This document shows positions 1-7,841 of a stretch of 64,000 nt of DNA, one piece after another. The DNA lies in NCBI RefSeq assembly GCF_014269285.1, contig NZ_JACOAF010000011.1, forward strand, positions 1-64,000, written 5' to 3'. Numbering within the stretch: the stretch's first letter is position 1; each line of letters starts with the position of its first letter. The translations under genes and the position numbers were made by a program. The notes under the pieces were generated by a model. It was given only the letters and a program-made list of their open reading frames with translations. It made no database searches and was not told the origin of the DNA. This DNA comes from Rufibacter sediminis. Its GTDB lineage: Bacteria; Bacteroidota; Bacteroidia; Cytophagales; Hymenobacteraceae.

Positions 1-80
1 AAAACCTATATAAACGTTTAGTTCTCCTCTCCCATTTCAAATATAGGAAATTGCACTCTCGCAGATGGGCAAATATAAAG

Positions 81-124
81 GTATAAACGTCATCTCGGCC
101 GACGGCCTTCGCCGTCGTTTATAC
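81..124. repeat. Inverted repeat 3' of the IS110 transposase
   Basis: GTATAAACG at 81-89 pairs with CGTTTATAC at 116-124. A GC-rich inner hairpin is also possible (GACGGC at 101-106 with GCCGTC at 111-116, loop CTTC). It lies 37 bp beyond the transposase stop codon and could terminate its transcript or belong to the right end of the element. Confidence 0.6.
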
Positions 125-160
125 TAGACCGAAATCTATGAGTAAAACAAGCACTCTGCG

Positions 161-1183
161 CTAAATTTTATCCAATCTGATCTCATAGGGGGTGCCTCTC
201 TTTATAACCGCCACGATCTGGTGGAGGAGCTTGTTTCTCACCGCGTTCAGAACGCTCATCTTGCTCTTGCCCTCCGCCACTTTCCTGTCGAAATACGCCT
301 TCATCTCCTGGTTGTAGCGCACGCTGTTGAGGGCGGCCATGTGCAGCACCTGCTTGAGGTTTTTGTTGGCGAACTTGGAGACACCCGCCTTGGCCATGAT
401 GCTCGTTCCGCTGCGGTATTCGAAGGGGGCCACCCCGCAGTAGCAGGCCAGTTTCCGTCCGTCATCCATCCTCGTAAAGCCTTGGGTGTAGACCAGCAGC
501 GAGACGGCAAGCACCTTGCCCACACCCTTCACCGAGGTAAGCAGGTCATATTTACCCTTCAGGGCATCGTCCTTGGCGATGAACTCCTGCATCTTCTCCT
601 CCACCTGCTCCATGCTCTTCTCCAGTCCCTGGACGGCTTTCTTGTTCACCTGTTCAAGTGTTTTGCCAGAGACGGGGTCCACCGCCAGCAGTTCCTTTAT
701 GGTGACCTTGATGCTCTGCAGCGCCTTCTGCAGCCTCGACCTGTTGGCTTGCAGGTCCTTGAGCCGCTCCAGCGTCACCCCGGAGAGATTCACGCACTTT
801 GCCTGACTTTGGTGCAGCAGGGCATAGCGGGCGATCCGCTGCGCGTCCACCTTGTCGTCCTTTCCCCTGACCATGCCGATGCTCCTCTTTATCTGCAGGG
901 CGCTCTCCATCCATACCCTGACCTCCCTGGCCAGCAGGTAATGCACCAGTTGCCTGGTGTAGAGGCCCGTGTGCTCCAGACAGCAGAGGGTCTCAGGCCC
1001 CGCCTCGCAGCCGTGCTGCTTGAGCCAGGCCTTCAGGCGCCTGAAGCCCGAGGGGTTGTTGTTGGTTTTGCGGCTTAGTTCTCTGCCGCCGGCGCAGCAG
1101 ACCAGGCACACGTCCAGGCTGTCCTTGCTCACATCGACGCCCAGAATGAAGGCGGGCGCTTGGGAATGGGTAGGCTTTTCCAT
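161..1183 (-). CDS. IS110-family transposase (DEDD recombinase)
   Basis: This 340-residue protein catalyses RNA-guided recombination of the element. The N-terminal RuvC-like DEDD domain is visible from 'FILGVDVSKDSLDVCL' (about residues 12-27), with further acidic residues near 'CLEHTGLY' (about 68-75) and 'GKDDKVDAQRIARYA' (about 107-121). A coiled-coil linker (about 135-210) precedes the C-terminal transposase_20 domain, which holds 'SVKGVGKVLAVSLL' (about 217-230) and the serine region of 'ACYCGVAPFEYRSGTSI'. The length is normal for the family and no frameshift is seen, so the protein appears intact. The next coding sequence upstream is the truncated histidine kinase, which this element probably interrupted. 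Confidence 0.95.
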   Translation of the reverse strand: MEKPTHSQAPAFILGVDVSKDSLDVCLVCCAGGRELSRKTNNNPSGFRRLKAWLKQHGCEAGPETLCCLEHTGLYTRQLVHYLLAREVRVWMESALQIKRSIGMVRGKDDKVDAQRIARYALLHQSQAKCVNLSGVTLERLKDLQANRSRLQKALQSIKVTIKELLAVDPVSGKTLEQVNKKAVQGLEKSMEQVEEKMQEFIAKDDALKGKYDLLTSVKGVGKVLAVSLLVYTQGFTRMDDGRKLACYCGVAPFEYRSGTSIMAKAGVSKFANKNLKQVLHMAALNSVRYNQEMKAYFDRKVAEGKSKMSVLNAVRNKLLHQIVAVIKRGTPYEIRLDKI

Positions 1184-1283
1184 ATCTTTTCATCAGGTTG
1201 TGCAGACGGCGGATCGAAACCTTTATCATGGGCCCTCAAGTCCCGAAAATCTATATGACCCTTGCCTGCGGGTTTACAAATAA

Positions 1284-1368
1284 GGCAGCCAGACTGAATC
1301 GGTCTGTAGGTTGATTTTTCGCCTGGTTAGCGAGTAGTGCGCTGGCTGCCCCTTCAGCTACAGTGAAG
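1284..1368 (-). ncRNA. Candidate IS110 bridge RNA region
   Basis: The non-coding 5' end of the IS110 element is unusually rich in nested pairing. GGCAGCCAG (1284-1292) pairs with CTGGCTGCC (1342-1350), enclosing smaller stems such as AGAC...GTCT (1291-1305) and TCGC...GCGA (1319-1333). A separate hairpin CTTCA...TGAAG lies at 1352-1368. Several stem-loops between the element end and the recombinase gene are what IS110-group bridge RNAs look like. The call rests on position and structure only. The true transcript ends and the donor and target loops were not resolved. Confidence 0.45.
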
Positions 1369-1427
1369 TTAAACCTGTGGCTGGTAATAAAGAACTGTGG
1401 TTGTGGGAAAATTTATATCGGGGCAAT

Positions 1428-3416
1428 CTAAAGGTTGTCCCGGACGGACAGGGTCCATATGTCCCTGTCCCGGCGGCAGCCCAACCGGATATGGGGCGGG
1501 CGCTCCGGGGAGCGGTACTTGATGGCGTTGGAGAGCAGGTTGTAGACGATGCTGCGCAGGTTCTTCTCCGAAAGCGGGAAGTTCGGGCAGCCGGGTTCCT
1601 CCACCTCTATCCGAGCCCCGCTGCGCTGGATATCGAAGGCCAGGTCCAGCTCCAAACCGGAGATGATCGGCGCCAGCTCGGCGGGGCGTACGACCTCAGC
1701 GGACTCCTTCTGCAGCTTGGTGACTTCGGCGAGTTGGCCGATGGTCTGCTTGAAGCGTCCCACCGCCCCTCTGAGCATCCCCATGACCCGATGCGTGTCC
1801 TTTGTCCCCTGGCCGGCTGAGGCTAGGTTCTCCTCCAGCACGCCGAGCAGCCCCTCGATGTTGAGGATCGGGTTCCTCAGGTCATGGGAGGCCGCGTAGA
1901 TGAAGTTGTCCAGGTCTGCGTTGATGTGCCGTAGCTGGTCGTTCAGCCTGCCGAGCTTGGCGTTGGACTCCACCAGGCTCCCGTTCGACTCCTGCAGCTC
2001 CCGGGCCAGGGACTGGTTACGTTGGTCACTCTCCTGCAGTTTCCGGTGCGCCTCCACCTGGGCGGTCACGTCGGTCACCAGGGTATAGCAGCCCAGCACC
2101 TCGCCGTCCCGCTCGTCGGGGACGTAGCTGGTGCGGATATGCCGGGTGAAGCCTTCCCGGTACGGCATGGTGGCCTCGAAATCCACCCGTTCCCCTGCCA
2201 ATGCCCTGTGCAGGTACTCTTTCACCTTTCCGTAGGCCTGCTCCCCCACGACGTCGGTCACCCTCCTTCCCAGCAATTCCCCGGACTTGAGAGGGAACCA
2301 GCTCTCGTAGGCTTTGTTGGCGAAACGGTAGGTCTCCTGCTGGTCGAGGTAGCCGATGAGGACGGGTAGGGCGTCGGTGACCATCCGCAGCTGACGGGCG
2401 CTGTCCTCCGCCGCCTGGCGCCCCCTTGCCTGCTCCGTCACCTCGTGGGCGAAGACCAGCACCCCGTCGACTTCGCCTAGGCCGTTGCGGCGCGCCTGGT
2501 AGGTGAAGGAGAAGTACATCTGGTCCGGGGCATCCCCCTCATGGCGGGCAAGCAGGAGGGGCAGCTCGGCGTTCACGTAGGTCTCCCCCGTGCGGTACAC
2601 GCGGGCGAGGATCTCGGGGACCTGCGATTGCGTCAGCTCAGGCAGGGCCTCCAGCAGCGGCTTGTCGAGCAGGGTGCGGCCGGGGAAGATCTGCTGGTAG
2701 GTGGGGTTTACCAACCGATACACGAGCAGGGGCCCTTCCAGGATACAGATCGCGCCCGGGGCCTGCATGAAGACCCGCTCCAGGTGCTCCCGCTCCCGGA
2801 CGGCCTCCTGCCGGGCCTCCTCTGTCTCCCGCGTGCGCTGCCGCACCTGCTCTTCCAGCACTCTGTTCAGCTGCTGTTCCCTCTGCCTGGCCTGGACCTG
2901 GGCCGTCACCTCGTAGGCGAACACCAGGATGCCGGTGATCTGCCCGGAAGGGTCCCTCAGGGCCTGGTATACGAAGTTGTAGTAGTTCTCCCCCAGGGAA
3001 TCCCCGGAGTTGACGTGATCGAGTCGCACGAGCATCTCCGGGGCATGGAAAGGCTCCCCTGTCCGGTAGACCCGGTCCAGAAGGTCGAAGATGGGCTGCC
3101 CCGCGAGTTCGGGCATCGCCTCCGCGATGTGTTTCCCCAGGAGCGGACGGTCCCCTACTAGGGCCTGGTAGGGCGGGTTGACGAATTTGAAGACGTGCGT
3201 GGGGCCGTAGAAGACGCACATGAGCGCCGCGGACTGCATGAAGATGCCGTATATGTCGTCGGCCTGCAGGTGCGCCTGCTGGGCTTGCGGGGCCTGGCGT
3301 CCCCTCTCCTGGTGTTTCACGGTAAAATCTTTAAGGATGGGTCTAGGGCTTGCGTAAAGAGGGGGGGTTACGGGGTAGCGGTAGCATGAATCTGTAAAAA
3401 ATGCAAAGGTAAGCAA
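1428..3416 (-). pseudogene. PAS-domain sensor histidine kinase, truncated in the ATPase domain
   Basis: The reading frame encodes three PAS-type sensor domains (about residues 55-185, 215-340 and 350-460), short coiled-coil linkers, and a HisKA dimerisation domain with the phospho-acceptor in 'FIYAASHDLRNP' (about 507-518). It then enters the HATPase domain with an N-box ('YNLLSNAIKYRSPERPPH') and stops after 'VRDN' plus one residue. The G1, F and G2 boxes, roughly the last 80 residues of a normal kinase, are missing, so ATP binding should be lost. The break coincides with the IS110 element, and I infer insertional disruption, perhaps with deletion of the tail. The start is uncertain: the first ~30 residues look non-conserved, and a downstream GTG or ATG is possible. 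Confidence 0.85.
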
Positions 3417-3920
3417 ATCTTGGGCAAAGCTAAAGCCGCTCCTGCCTACCGGGCTATCAGAGCCAATGCAAAACGTAACAGTAGGTTAAATGTTCCAGAG
3501 AACGGTACTTCCCCGAGCCAAATTTTGGTATCCATTCCTAAAGGTCGGTTCAACGCTTCCCGGGCCTTACAGATCTTGGCCTAAACCATGGTCAACGCTG
3601 ATTGCCGTGTTAACCCAGCGTTGACCACAGCCCTGGAGTGGAGCATTAAACTCATCTAGGGAGGCAACTGGACCAGCAGCGGCGATTCTCGCCTACAGGC
3701 CCTAGTGGGGCTATGTGCCGTAGATAGAAGGGTGTTTAGGGGCAAATGGGGTGTTCCAGGGGAAGTGGGGCATTCCAGGGGTATGGTTTGCGTTCACTGT
3801 TGCCTTGCCCTGGGGCTAACTGCAGTTGGAACCCCGCCTTAGGGAGTCCCTTGAAACGGCACCTCCGAAAGGCAGACTTGAGATAGTTGAGGTAAGCCCC
3901 AACCGCCTGTTCGCCTTGGA
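3417..3920. other. Intergenic region with a repeated motif and a perfect inverted repeat
   Basis: No convincing gene was seen in these 504 bp. Two structures stand out. A 33-bp motif at 3578-3610 recurs with 28 of 33 matches at 5839-5871. Within and beyond it lies a perfect 11-bp inverted repeat, GGTCAACGCTG (3590-3600) with CAGCGTTGACC (3616-3626), separated by 15 nt and not followed by a T tract. The stretch lies on the promoter side of the truncated histidine kinase. Confidence 0.6.
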
Positions 3921-4253
3921 TTACCCCGGAAGGTGGATGTAGGGGGTGTCCTGCCCGACGGGCAAGCCGCTCCTTGCCGCCTCCACGTCCGAGCAGAGGT
4001 TGTTGTGCAGGTGGCGGATGACGTAGGAGCCGGTGCTCAGCCTGTCCAGGAAGGAGCAGAGTTCCTCCAGCCGCAGCAGGTAGTCCCTGTCCTTGTCTGT
4101 GTCGGGCATGGAAACGGAGAGAAAGTCCTCGATTGCCGCCAGGTGCGGAAAGGCGGCCTTGTGCCTGGCGATAGCGGTCCTAAGCTTGGAGACGATGGTC
4201 CCGTAGTTGGCTTTGGCCCCTTGGGGTTCAACCGAGCCTTTCTGTGCGTACAT
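3921..4253 (-). CDS. Hypothetical helical protein, 110 aa
   Basis: No family was recognised. The sequence is soluble, without signal peptide or membrane segment, and predicted mostly helical ('YGTIVSKLRTAIARHKAAFPHLAAIEDFL', then 'DRDYLLRLEELCSFLDRL'). It looks coding because of its GC-rich third positions and lack of low-complexity sequence. It sits alone on the minus strand between a kinase remnant and small regulators, so a role near two-component signalling is possible but only a guess. Confidence 0.55.
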   Translation of the reverse strand: MYAQKGSVEPQGAKANYGTIVSKLRTAIARHKAAFPHLAAIEDFLSVSMPDTDKDRDYLLRLEELCSFLDRLSTGSYVIRHLHNNLCSDVEAARSGLPVGQDTPYIHLPG

Positions 4254-4441
4254 AATGGTTAACTTTGAAGTTAATCCAGGGCGAACAGATACAAGCTACG
4301 GTACGAGTGGGCCAGAGACTAAGGGGTGAAAACACATGCCCGTATGTAAAGGCGAACTAGCTTTGGGCCATGCGAATGTGCCTGAAGGTACGCCAATAAT
4401 CCGCAAATGGCCGGAAAATATACCAAAAAACCCAATAAGCT

Positions 4442-4630
4442 TTATTCCCCGTCTATCAGCACCACGAAGTACTCCGAGCAGAAAAGGTTGAGGGCGTACA
4501 TGTACCCTTCATAGAAGCTGGCAAAGCGTTCCTCCGAAACGATTCCGTGCCTTGCCACGGAATACCGGCCCAGCCCCTGCTTAGAAGAGGCCACCTCTGC
4601 TTCTTGTGACCATCCAACCGCGTTCTCCAT
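4442..4630 (-). CDS. Small protein of a family recurring in this window, 62 aa
   Basis: The C-terminal half, 'SEERFASFYEGYMYALNL' followed by 'FCSEYFVV', closely matches the protein at 17403-17615 ('GERFASVYEAYMHALNR', 'FCSEDFLV'), so the frame is real. The start at 4630 is preferred over the upstream ATG at 4738, because the extra N-terminus is hydrophobic and absent from the paralog. The pattern (a short beta hairpin, then F..fyeAy..al..F....F.V) resembles short DUF5678-like proteins common in Hymenobacteraceae. That assignment is inference. Function is unknown. Confidence 0.6.
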   Translation of the reverse strand: MENAVGWSQEAEVASSKQGLGRYSVARHGIVSEERFASFYEGYMYALNLFCSEYFVVLIDGE

Positions 4631-4856
4631 GTCCTTGAAAATGAATGGTGAACACAAAAATACCGCCAATCCAACGAATATCCCGCGGATGCAGGCGTAT
4701 CGCGTGTTTAAACAGGGGAATACCCGATTTGTACGCATGAAACAGGCGGGCTTTGGGTGGTTCTTAGGCTCGCCCAGGCGCGCTTGTTCTGAAGAAGGCC
4801 TTCGTTCGTCTTTCAGGGCTTAAAACGTTTTTTCCGGGGTGGGCTTGGCCCTGCGC

Positions 4857-5249
4857 CTATTCCCCTTCCACCTCCAGCAACTGGAGCACGTGGTGCTCTG
4901 TGAACGGCTTTTCCAGGTGGGCACTGACCATATGGAAATACTCCGTCCTGGCTTTGCTGTAGGCGTTGTCCGTGTCGCCGGAAGAAAGCACGACGATTCT
5001 GGGGAGGGATTTGCCCGTGGCTTCCTGCCACTGCCCCAAACCCTGCAGAAGCTCAAAGCCGTTCGCATTCGGTTGGTGTAGATCAAGCAGGATCAGGCTG
5101 AACTCCTGCCGCCCCATCAATTCCAGGGCTTCCCTTTCGTTCTTGGCGAAGAATAGGCTTTCGGTCCGGTTCATCCGGTACATCACCCTTGAGAGGAGAA
5201 ACCGTGCGGTGTCGTCGTTGTCAATGACAAGAATCTGACCAATGCTCAT
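4857..5249 (-). CDS. Single-domain response regulator (CheY-like)
   Basis: A receiver domain fills the whole 130-residue protein. It shows the acidic pocket in 'ILVIDNDDTARFLL', the phospho-acceptor aspartate in 'LILLDLHQPNANGFELL', the conserved Ser/Thr in 'IVVLSSGD' and the lysine in 'HLEKPFTEHHV'. The start at 5249 was chosen because it immediately precedes the receiver fold ('MSIGQILVIDNDD'); the longer upstream frame adds non-conserved residues. There is no output domain, so it presumably acts by protein contact or as a phosphorelay intermediate. No cognate intact kinase is adjacent. Confidence 0.9.
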   Translation of the reverse strand: MSIGQILVIDNDDTARFLLSRVMYRMNRTESLFFAKNEREALELMGRQEFSLILLDLHQPNANGFELLQGLGQWQEATGKSLPRIVVLSSGDTDNAYSKARTEYFHMVSAHLEKPFTEHHVLQLLEVEGE

Positions 5250-5429
5250 TGGTGTAGTAGGTTTGGGCTGTTGAAACAAATCGTTGATTCCAGCTTGGAA
5301 ACCTACATTATACCCTGAAAAGTTCTGCAAGCAAAGCTTTTTCAAAGCCCCTCCGGCATCTTTCCGCAAAAGCCAAACCCTACCTGTGGCTTCTTACTTT
5401 AGAGGGGGGAGGTCTTGGTCCTTAATCTT

Positions 5430-5618
5430 TCAGGGATGATCTCTCCACGGCGAAATTGCCCTTTCAAAGTGGGTGAACCCGTAGCGGCAAGCGGTGTAAT
5501 AGTGGTTGAGGTACCCAATAATTGCTCCGTCCTTGATTAAAACGAATTTCCCGGAGGGTAAAAGGGGGCTTTCGGGCTGTTCAACAGCACCGTCGGTGGG
5601 GGATAGGGAATTGGACAT
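5430..5618 (-). CDS. Small DUF5678-like protein, 62 aa
   Basis: The start at 5618 ('MSNSLSPTDG') gives a compact protein. The core 'GKFVLIKDGAIIGYLNHY' followed by 'YTACRYGFTHF' matches the pattern hhhhhG.hhG......A....a...F seen in the small proteins at 4442-4630 and 17403-17615. The longer upstream frame is proline/arginine-rich and looks non-coding. Function is unknown. Similarity to DUF5678-type proteins is an inference from the pattern. Confidence 0.5.
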   Translation of the reverse strand: MSNSLSPTDGAVEQPESPLLPSGKFVLIKDGAIIGYLNHYYTACRYGFTHFERAISPWRDHP

Positions 5619-6013
5619 AAAGGGGGGGGGACAAGGCCCAAAGGTAAACAGAAATCTACTTTGTTGTGTCTGAGGTCTGACCAGAATTCTCAAAGGCAGC
5701 CCTTTAGGCGTTGCTCCCTCTGCAATGGACAAGCGCCAAGGCGCCTGCCCCCGACTATTCCAGAAGCCCAGGCTTGGTCGCAAAGAAAGCGCCCTGGTCG
5801 TCAGACGGGCTTCCCGGGCAATTTCCTGTCTCACCGCGGGCCTAAGCCATGTTCAATGTTCATTGCCGTGTCGGCTTCCTGGTCAAGCCCTTCCTAGCCG
5901 ACCTGTCAAGGGACCGCCTCTCATGGGGACCTAGGTTTCCCTCTCCCTCCCGGGGGCTATGGTGAAACCCGCTGGGTGAGAGCGCGTAAACGAACTATTG
6001 TTCACTCAACCCA
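5619..6013. other. Intergenic region with the second copy of the 33-bp motif
   Basis: No gene is supported here. The motif at 5839-5871 repeats the one at 3578-3610 with five substitutions, but the perfect inverted repeat of the first copy is not preserved. Both copies lie within about 160-220 bp upstream of minus-strand genes, so a shared regulatory role is possible. Confidence 0.5.
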
Positions 6014-6096
6014 TTCTAGGACAGCTGCCTCCTATCCGCTTGCGCTCTGGCGAGGCACGGCCTAGAACCTACGTCATATGAGAGGTTTCCTGGAAG
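6014..6096 (+). ncRNA. Candidate structured small RNA ending in an intrinsic terminator
   Basis: TTCTAGG (6014-6020) pairs with CCTAGAA (6061-6067), and inside it GCCTC (6027-6031) pairs with GAGGC (6052-6056). The strong terminator at 6097-6125 follows on the same strand, yet no plus-strand protein gene precedes it for several kilobases. A short untranslated transcript beginning somewhere after about 5900 would explain both. No promoter was identified with confidence. Confidence 0.35.
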
Positions 6097-6125
6097 GCCG
6101 CACACCCAAATGTGCGGCTTTTCTT
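6097..6125 (+). terminator. Intrinsic terminator
   Basis: GCCGCACA (6097-6104) pairs perfectly with TGTGCGGC (6111-6118) and is followed by TTTTCTT. It reads on the plus strand and ends no recognised protein gene. Confidence 0.8.
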
Positions 6126-6224
6126 ATGTCCGCCTTTCTTCGTAATTTCGCATCCCCTTCCCCCCGAGCGGTTCAATCCTAAAACCCTGACAGAACACCT
6201 ACCTCCGGGTGCTGAGAAACAGAT

Positions 6225-6617
6225 ATGAAGAAATTCAGAAAGGTCCTGTTGGTCGATGCCGACCCGATCAGTACTTATATCACCTCATCCATCATGGGAA
6301 GAGAAGGATTCGCGGAAGAGATCATCACCACCCGAAGCGGCGAGCAGGCCTACGAGATGCTCAAAGGCTGCACCTCCGGCAAGGCCGCCCACGACTGCCC
6401 CGACCTCATTTTCATCGATCCCATGCTGCCCGGCATGGACGGCTTTGAGTTGATGGAGGAGTACCGGAAACTGTCCCCGGCCCTGACCCCGAAGGTCGTC
6501 TTCCTGTCCGTCACCGGTGACCTACGGGCAATGAACCAGGACCAAAGGCTCGAAGCCGTAGACTTCCTAGTGAAGCCTCTCACCACGCAGGCCCTGGCCA
6601 ACCTACTACCCAATTAA
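6225..6617 (+). CDS. Single-domain response regulator (CheY-like)
   Basis: This 130-residue receiver domain contains the acidic pocket ('KVLLVDADPIS'), the phospho-acceptor aspartate in 'LIFIDPMLPGMDGFELM', the Ser/Thr switch position in 'VVFLSVTGD' and the conserved lysine in 'FLVKPLTTQAL'. No DNA-binding output domain follows. It lies 12 bp upstream of the STAS/SpoIIAA-like gene on the same strand and probably shares a transcript with it. Receiver plus STAS-like partners often work in partner-switching or light/stress signalling, but that link is an inference. Confidence 0.9.
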   Translation: MKKFRKVLLVDADPISTYITSSIMGREGFAEEIITTRSGEQAYEMLKGCTSGKAAHDCPDLIFIDPMLPGMDGFELMEEYRKLSPALTPKVVFLSVTGDLRAMNQDQRLEAVDFLVKPLTTQALANLLPN

Positions 6618-6629
6618 ACAAAGGAAACC

Positions 6630-7064
6630 ATGGAAGAGATACGGCCCCTGACCCACCTAGAGAAAAGGAAGATCATCTCCTCTACGGGCAGCTACGCCCT
6701 TGATTTCTACCCCTCAGCTAGCTTGGCCCGAATGGTGTTCCGGCGTCGCCCCTCGGACCTGGAGTACCAATCGGCCATCGCCAACTTCTTCGACTTACTG
6801 TTCAAGGAGGAGGTGCGATTGATGCTGTTCAACAATCTGAGCGCGGGGCTGATCTCACCCGAAAGCCAGGCGCTGAGCAGGTCCTATATCGAAAACCTGC
6901 TGCCCAAAAGCGCACTGCGGAAGATGGCCTGCGTGGTGGGGGGCGACTTCATCCAAAGACTGCTCATCTCCAACATGCACCGCGGGGCCGAGTCTCCCTA
7001 CGACATGCGGTTCTTCGAATCAGAAGAGCAGGCCGTGGCGTGGCTGCTGCAGAGTGAAGGCTAG
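6630..7064 (+). CDS. SpoIIAA/STAS-like small protein, 144 aa
   Basis: The C-terminal half reads 'KMACVVGGDFIQRLL' ... 'MRFFESEEQAVAWLL', the beta-alpha pattern ending in a '.f.s.eeA..WL' helix typical of SpoIIAA-like (STAS/SEC14-type) proteins. The N-terminus carries an antiparallel beta region ('YALDFYPSASLARMVFRRRP'). No membrane segment is seen. It follows the response regulator by 12 bp and is followed by a strong terminator, so the pair forms a short operon. The family call is from pattern only. Confidence 0.6.
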   Translation: MEEIRPLTHLEKRKIISSTGSYALDFYPSASLARMVFRRRPSDLEYQSAIANFFDLLFKEEVRLMLFNNLSAGLISPESQALSRSYIENLLPKSALRKMACVVGGDFIQRLLISNMHRGAESPYDMRFFESEEQAVAWLLQSEG

Positions 7065-7114
7065 AAAACCCTGGCGCCGCGCATCCGTAGAGAGGAATGC
7101 TAGTTTAAGCTTTT

Positions 7115-7157
7115 AAGGCAGGCGACCCGGCGAACGGCGGGGTCGCCTGCCTTGCTT
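7115..7157 (+). terminator. Intrinsic terminator of the response regulator/STAS operon
   Basis: A perfect 14-bp stem, AAGGCAGGCGACCC (7115-7128) with GGGTCGCCTGCCTT (7140-7153), encloses an 11-nt loop and is followed by GCTTTCC. It lies 50 bp past the stop codon at 7064. Confidence 0.8.
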
Positions 7158-7160
7158 TCC

Positions 7161-7841
7161 AGCCGGTAGGAACCTAGCAAAGCCAGAGTCCCTCCCCGTC
7201 GTAAGCCCCCTCCAGGAACTCGCCCAGAGTTCGGGAAGTTGTCGCCTGATGGAAGGCGGCAACAACCGATTGTAGTCCCTCTTCTTTGCCCTAGAGTTGG
7301 GAATACCTGTCTTGATATTTGAGAGATATAGGCTGTGTCCTTCGCGACCTTGGTAAGGTTCACCTATCCATGCTCACCCTGAGTAAATGGGCTTGTAGAA
7401 GACTTTAGGCTACCTGGCTTATCTATGCCTCTTTCAAAAACTATGTCACCTAAGAGTGTAGCGGTTGTCAAAGAATTTATAATTATATAAATAGTCATAG
7501 TAAATTATTTATATAATTATAATATGTTAAAACATATATTTGTATTTTTACATGGCAATTAGACTTAATAATGGGTTTAGCTATATTCAAAATGTACCCA
7601 TGAATACTCAATAAATACCGCTTATTAACTAAGATTTCATCATTTGCCGAGCCAAAGCCCCCGTTCGTCGAAAAAAAAGAACCTAAATACCTTCGAAAGA
7701 AGGTGTTTAGGAAAAATTGAATAATTTTGCGTCATCATCTTTAATGCAGTCTAGTTAGTAAAGCAACTCTCTTCGAATTGTCAAACTGTTTGATTGATAT
7801 AGTAGATGGATTGGCCCTAAATTTCCAATTAAACCTTTTAT
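7161..7841. other. AT-rich leader region upstream of the large secreted protein gene
   Basis: No gene is seen. The stretch 7450-7560 is strongly AT-rich. A 13-bp hairpin with one G-T pair lies at 7682-7711 (CCTAAATACCTTC, GAAA tetraloop, GAAGGTGTTTAGG). On the minus strand it is followed by TTCTTTTTTTT and would terminate transcription running leftward. Confidence 0.5.
7722..7729 (+). promoter_or_regulatory. Candidate Bacteroidetes -7 promoter element
   Basis: TAATTTTG matches the TAnnTTTG consensus and lies about 110 bp upstream of the ATG at 7842, directly after the hairpin at 7682-7711. A clear -33 element was not seen. Confidence 0.4.

Larger units (their letters stand above)
61..1433 (-). 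mobile_element. IS110-family insertion sequence (approximate limits)
   Basis: The element holds one IS110 transposase gene on the minus strand and about 245 bp of non-coding DNA 5' of it. That arrangement is typical of the IS110 group, where the bridge RNA lies upstream of the recombinase, and differs from the IS1111 group. IS110 elements lack long terminal inverted repeats, so the ends are inferred. The right limit is set by the abrupt loss of histidine kinase coding sequence at about 1431-1434. The left limit is a guess near 61-80, where a sequence resembling the right end occurs (minus strand: ACCTTTATATTTGCCC on the left, ACCTTTAGATTGCCCC on the right). No kinase-like sequence resumes left of the element within the window. 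Confidence 0.6.

Noticed and set aside
3577-3626. GCCTAAAC...GTTAACC pattern as an integron attC site
   Set aside because: Spacing and core sites do not match attC architecture, there is no integrase and no cassette array.
4630-4738. N-terminal extension of the small gene, which would form a membrane segment
   Set aside because: The paralog at 17403-17615 lacks it, and the hydrophobic stretch is AT-rich and unlike the coding part.
5950-6070. Folded GC-rich stretch as a tRNA
   Set aside because: No anticodon arm or T-loop consensus could be placed. The pairing fits a simple stem with a terminator.
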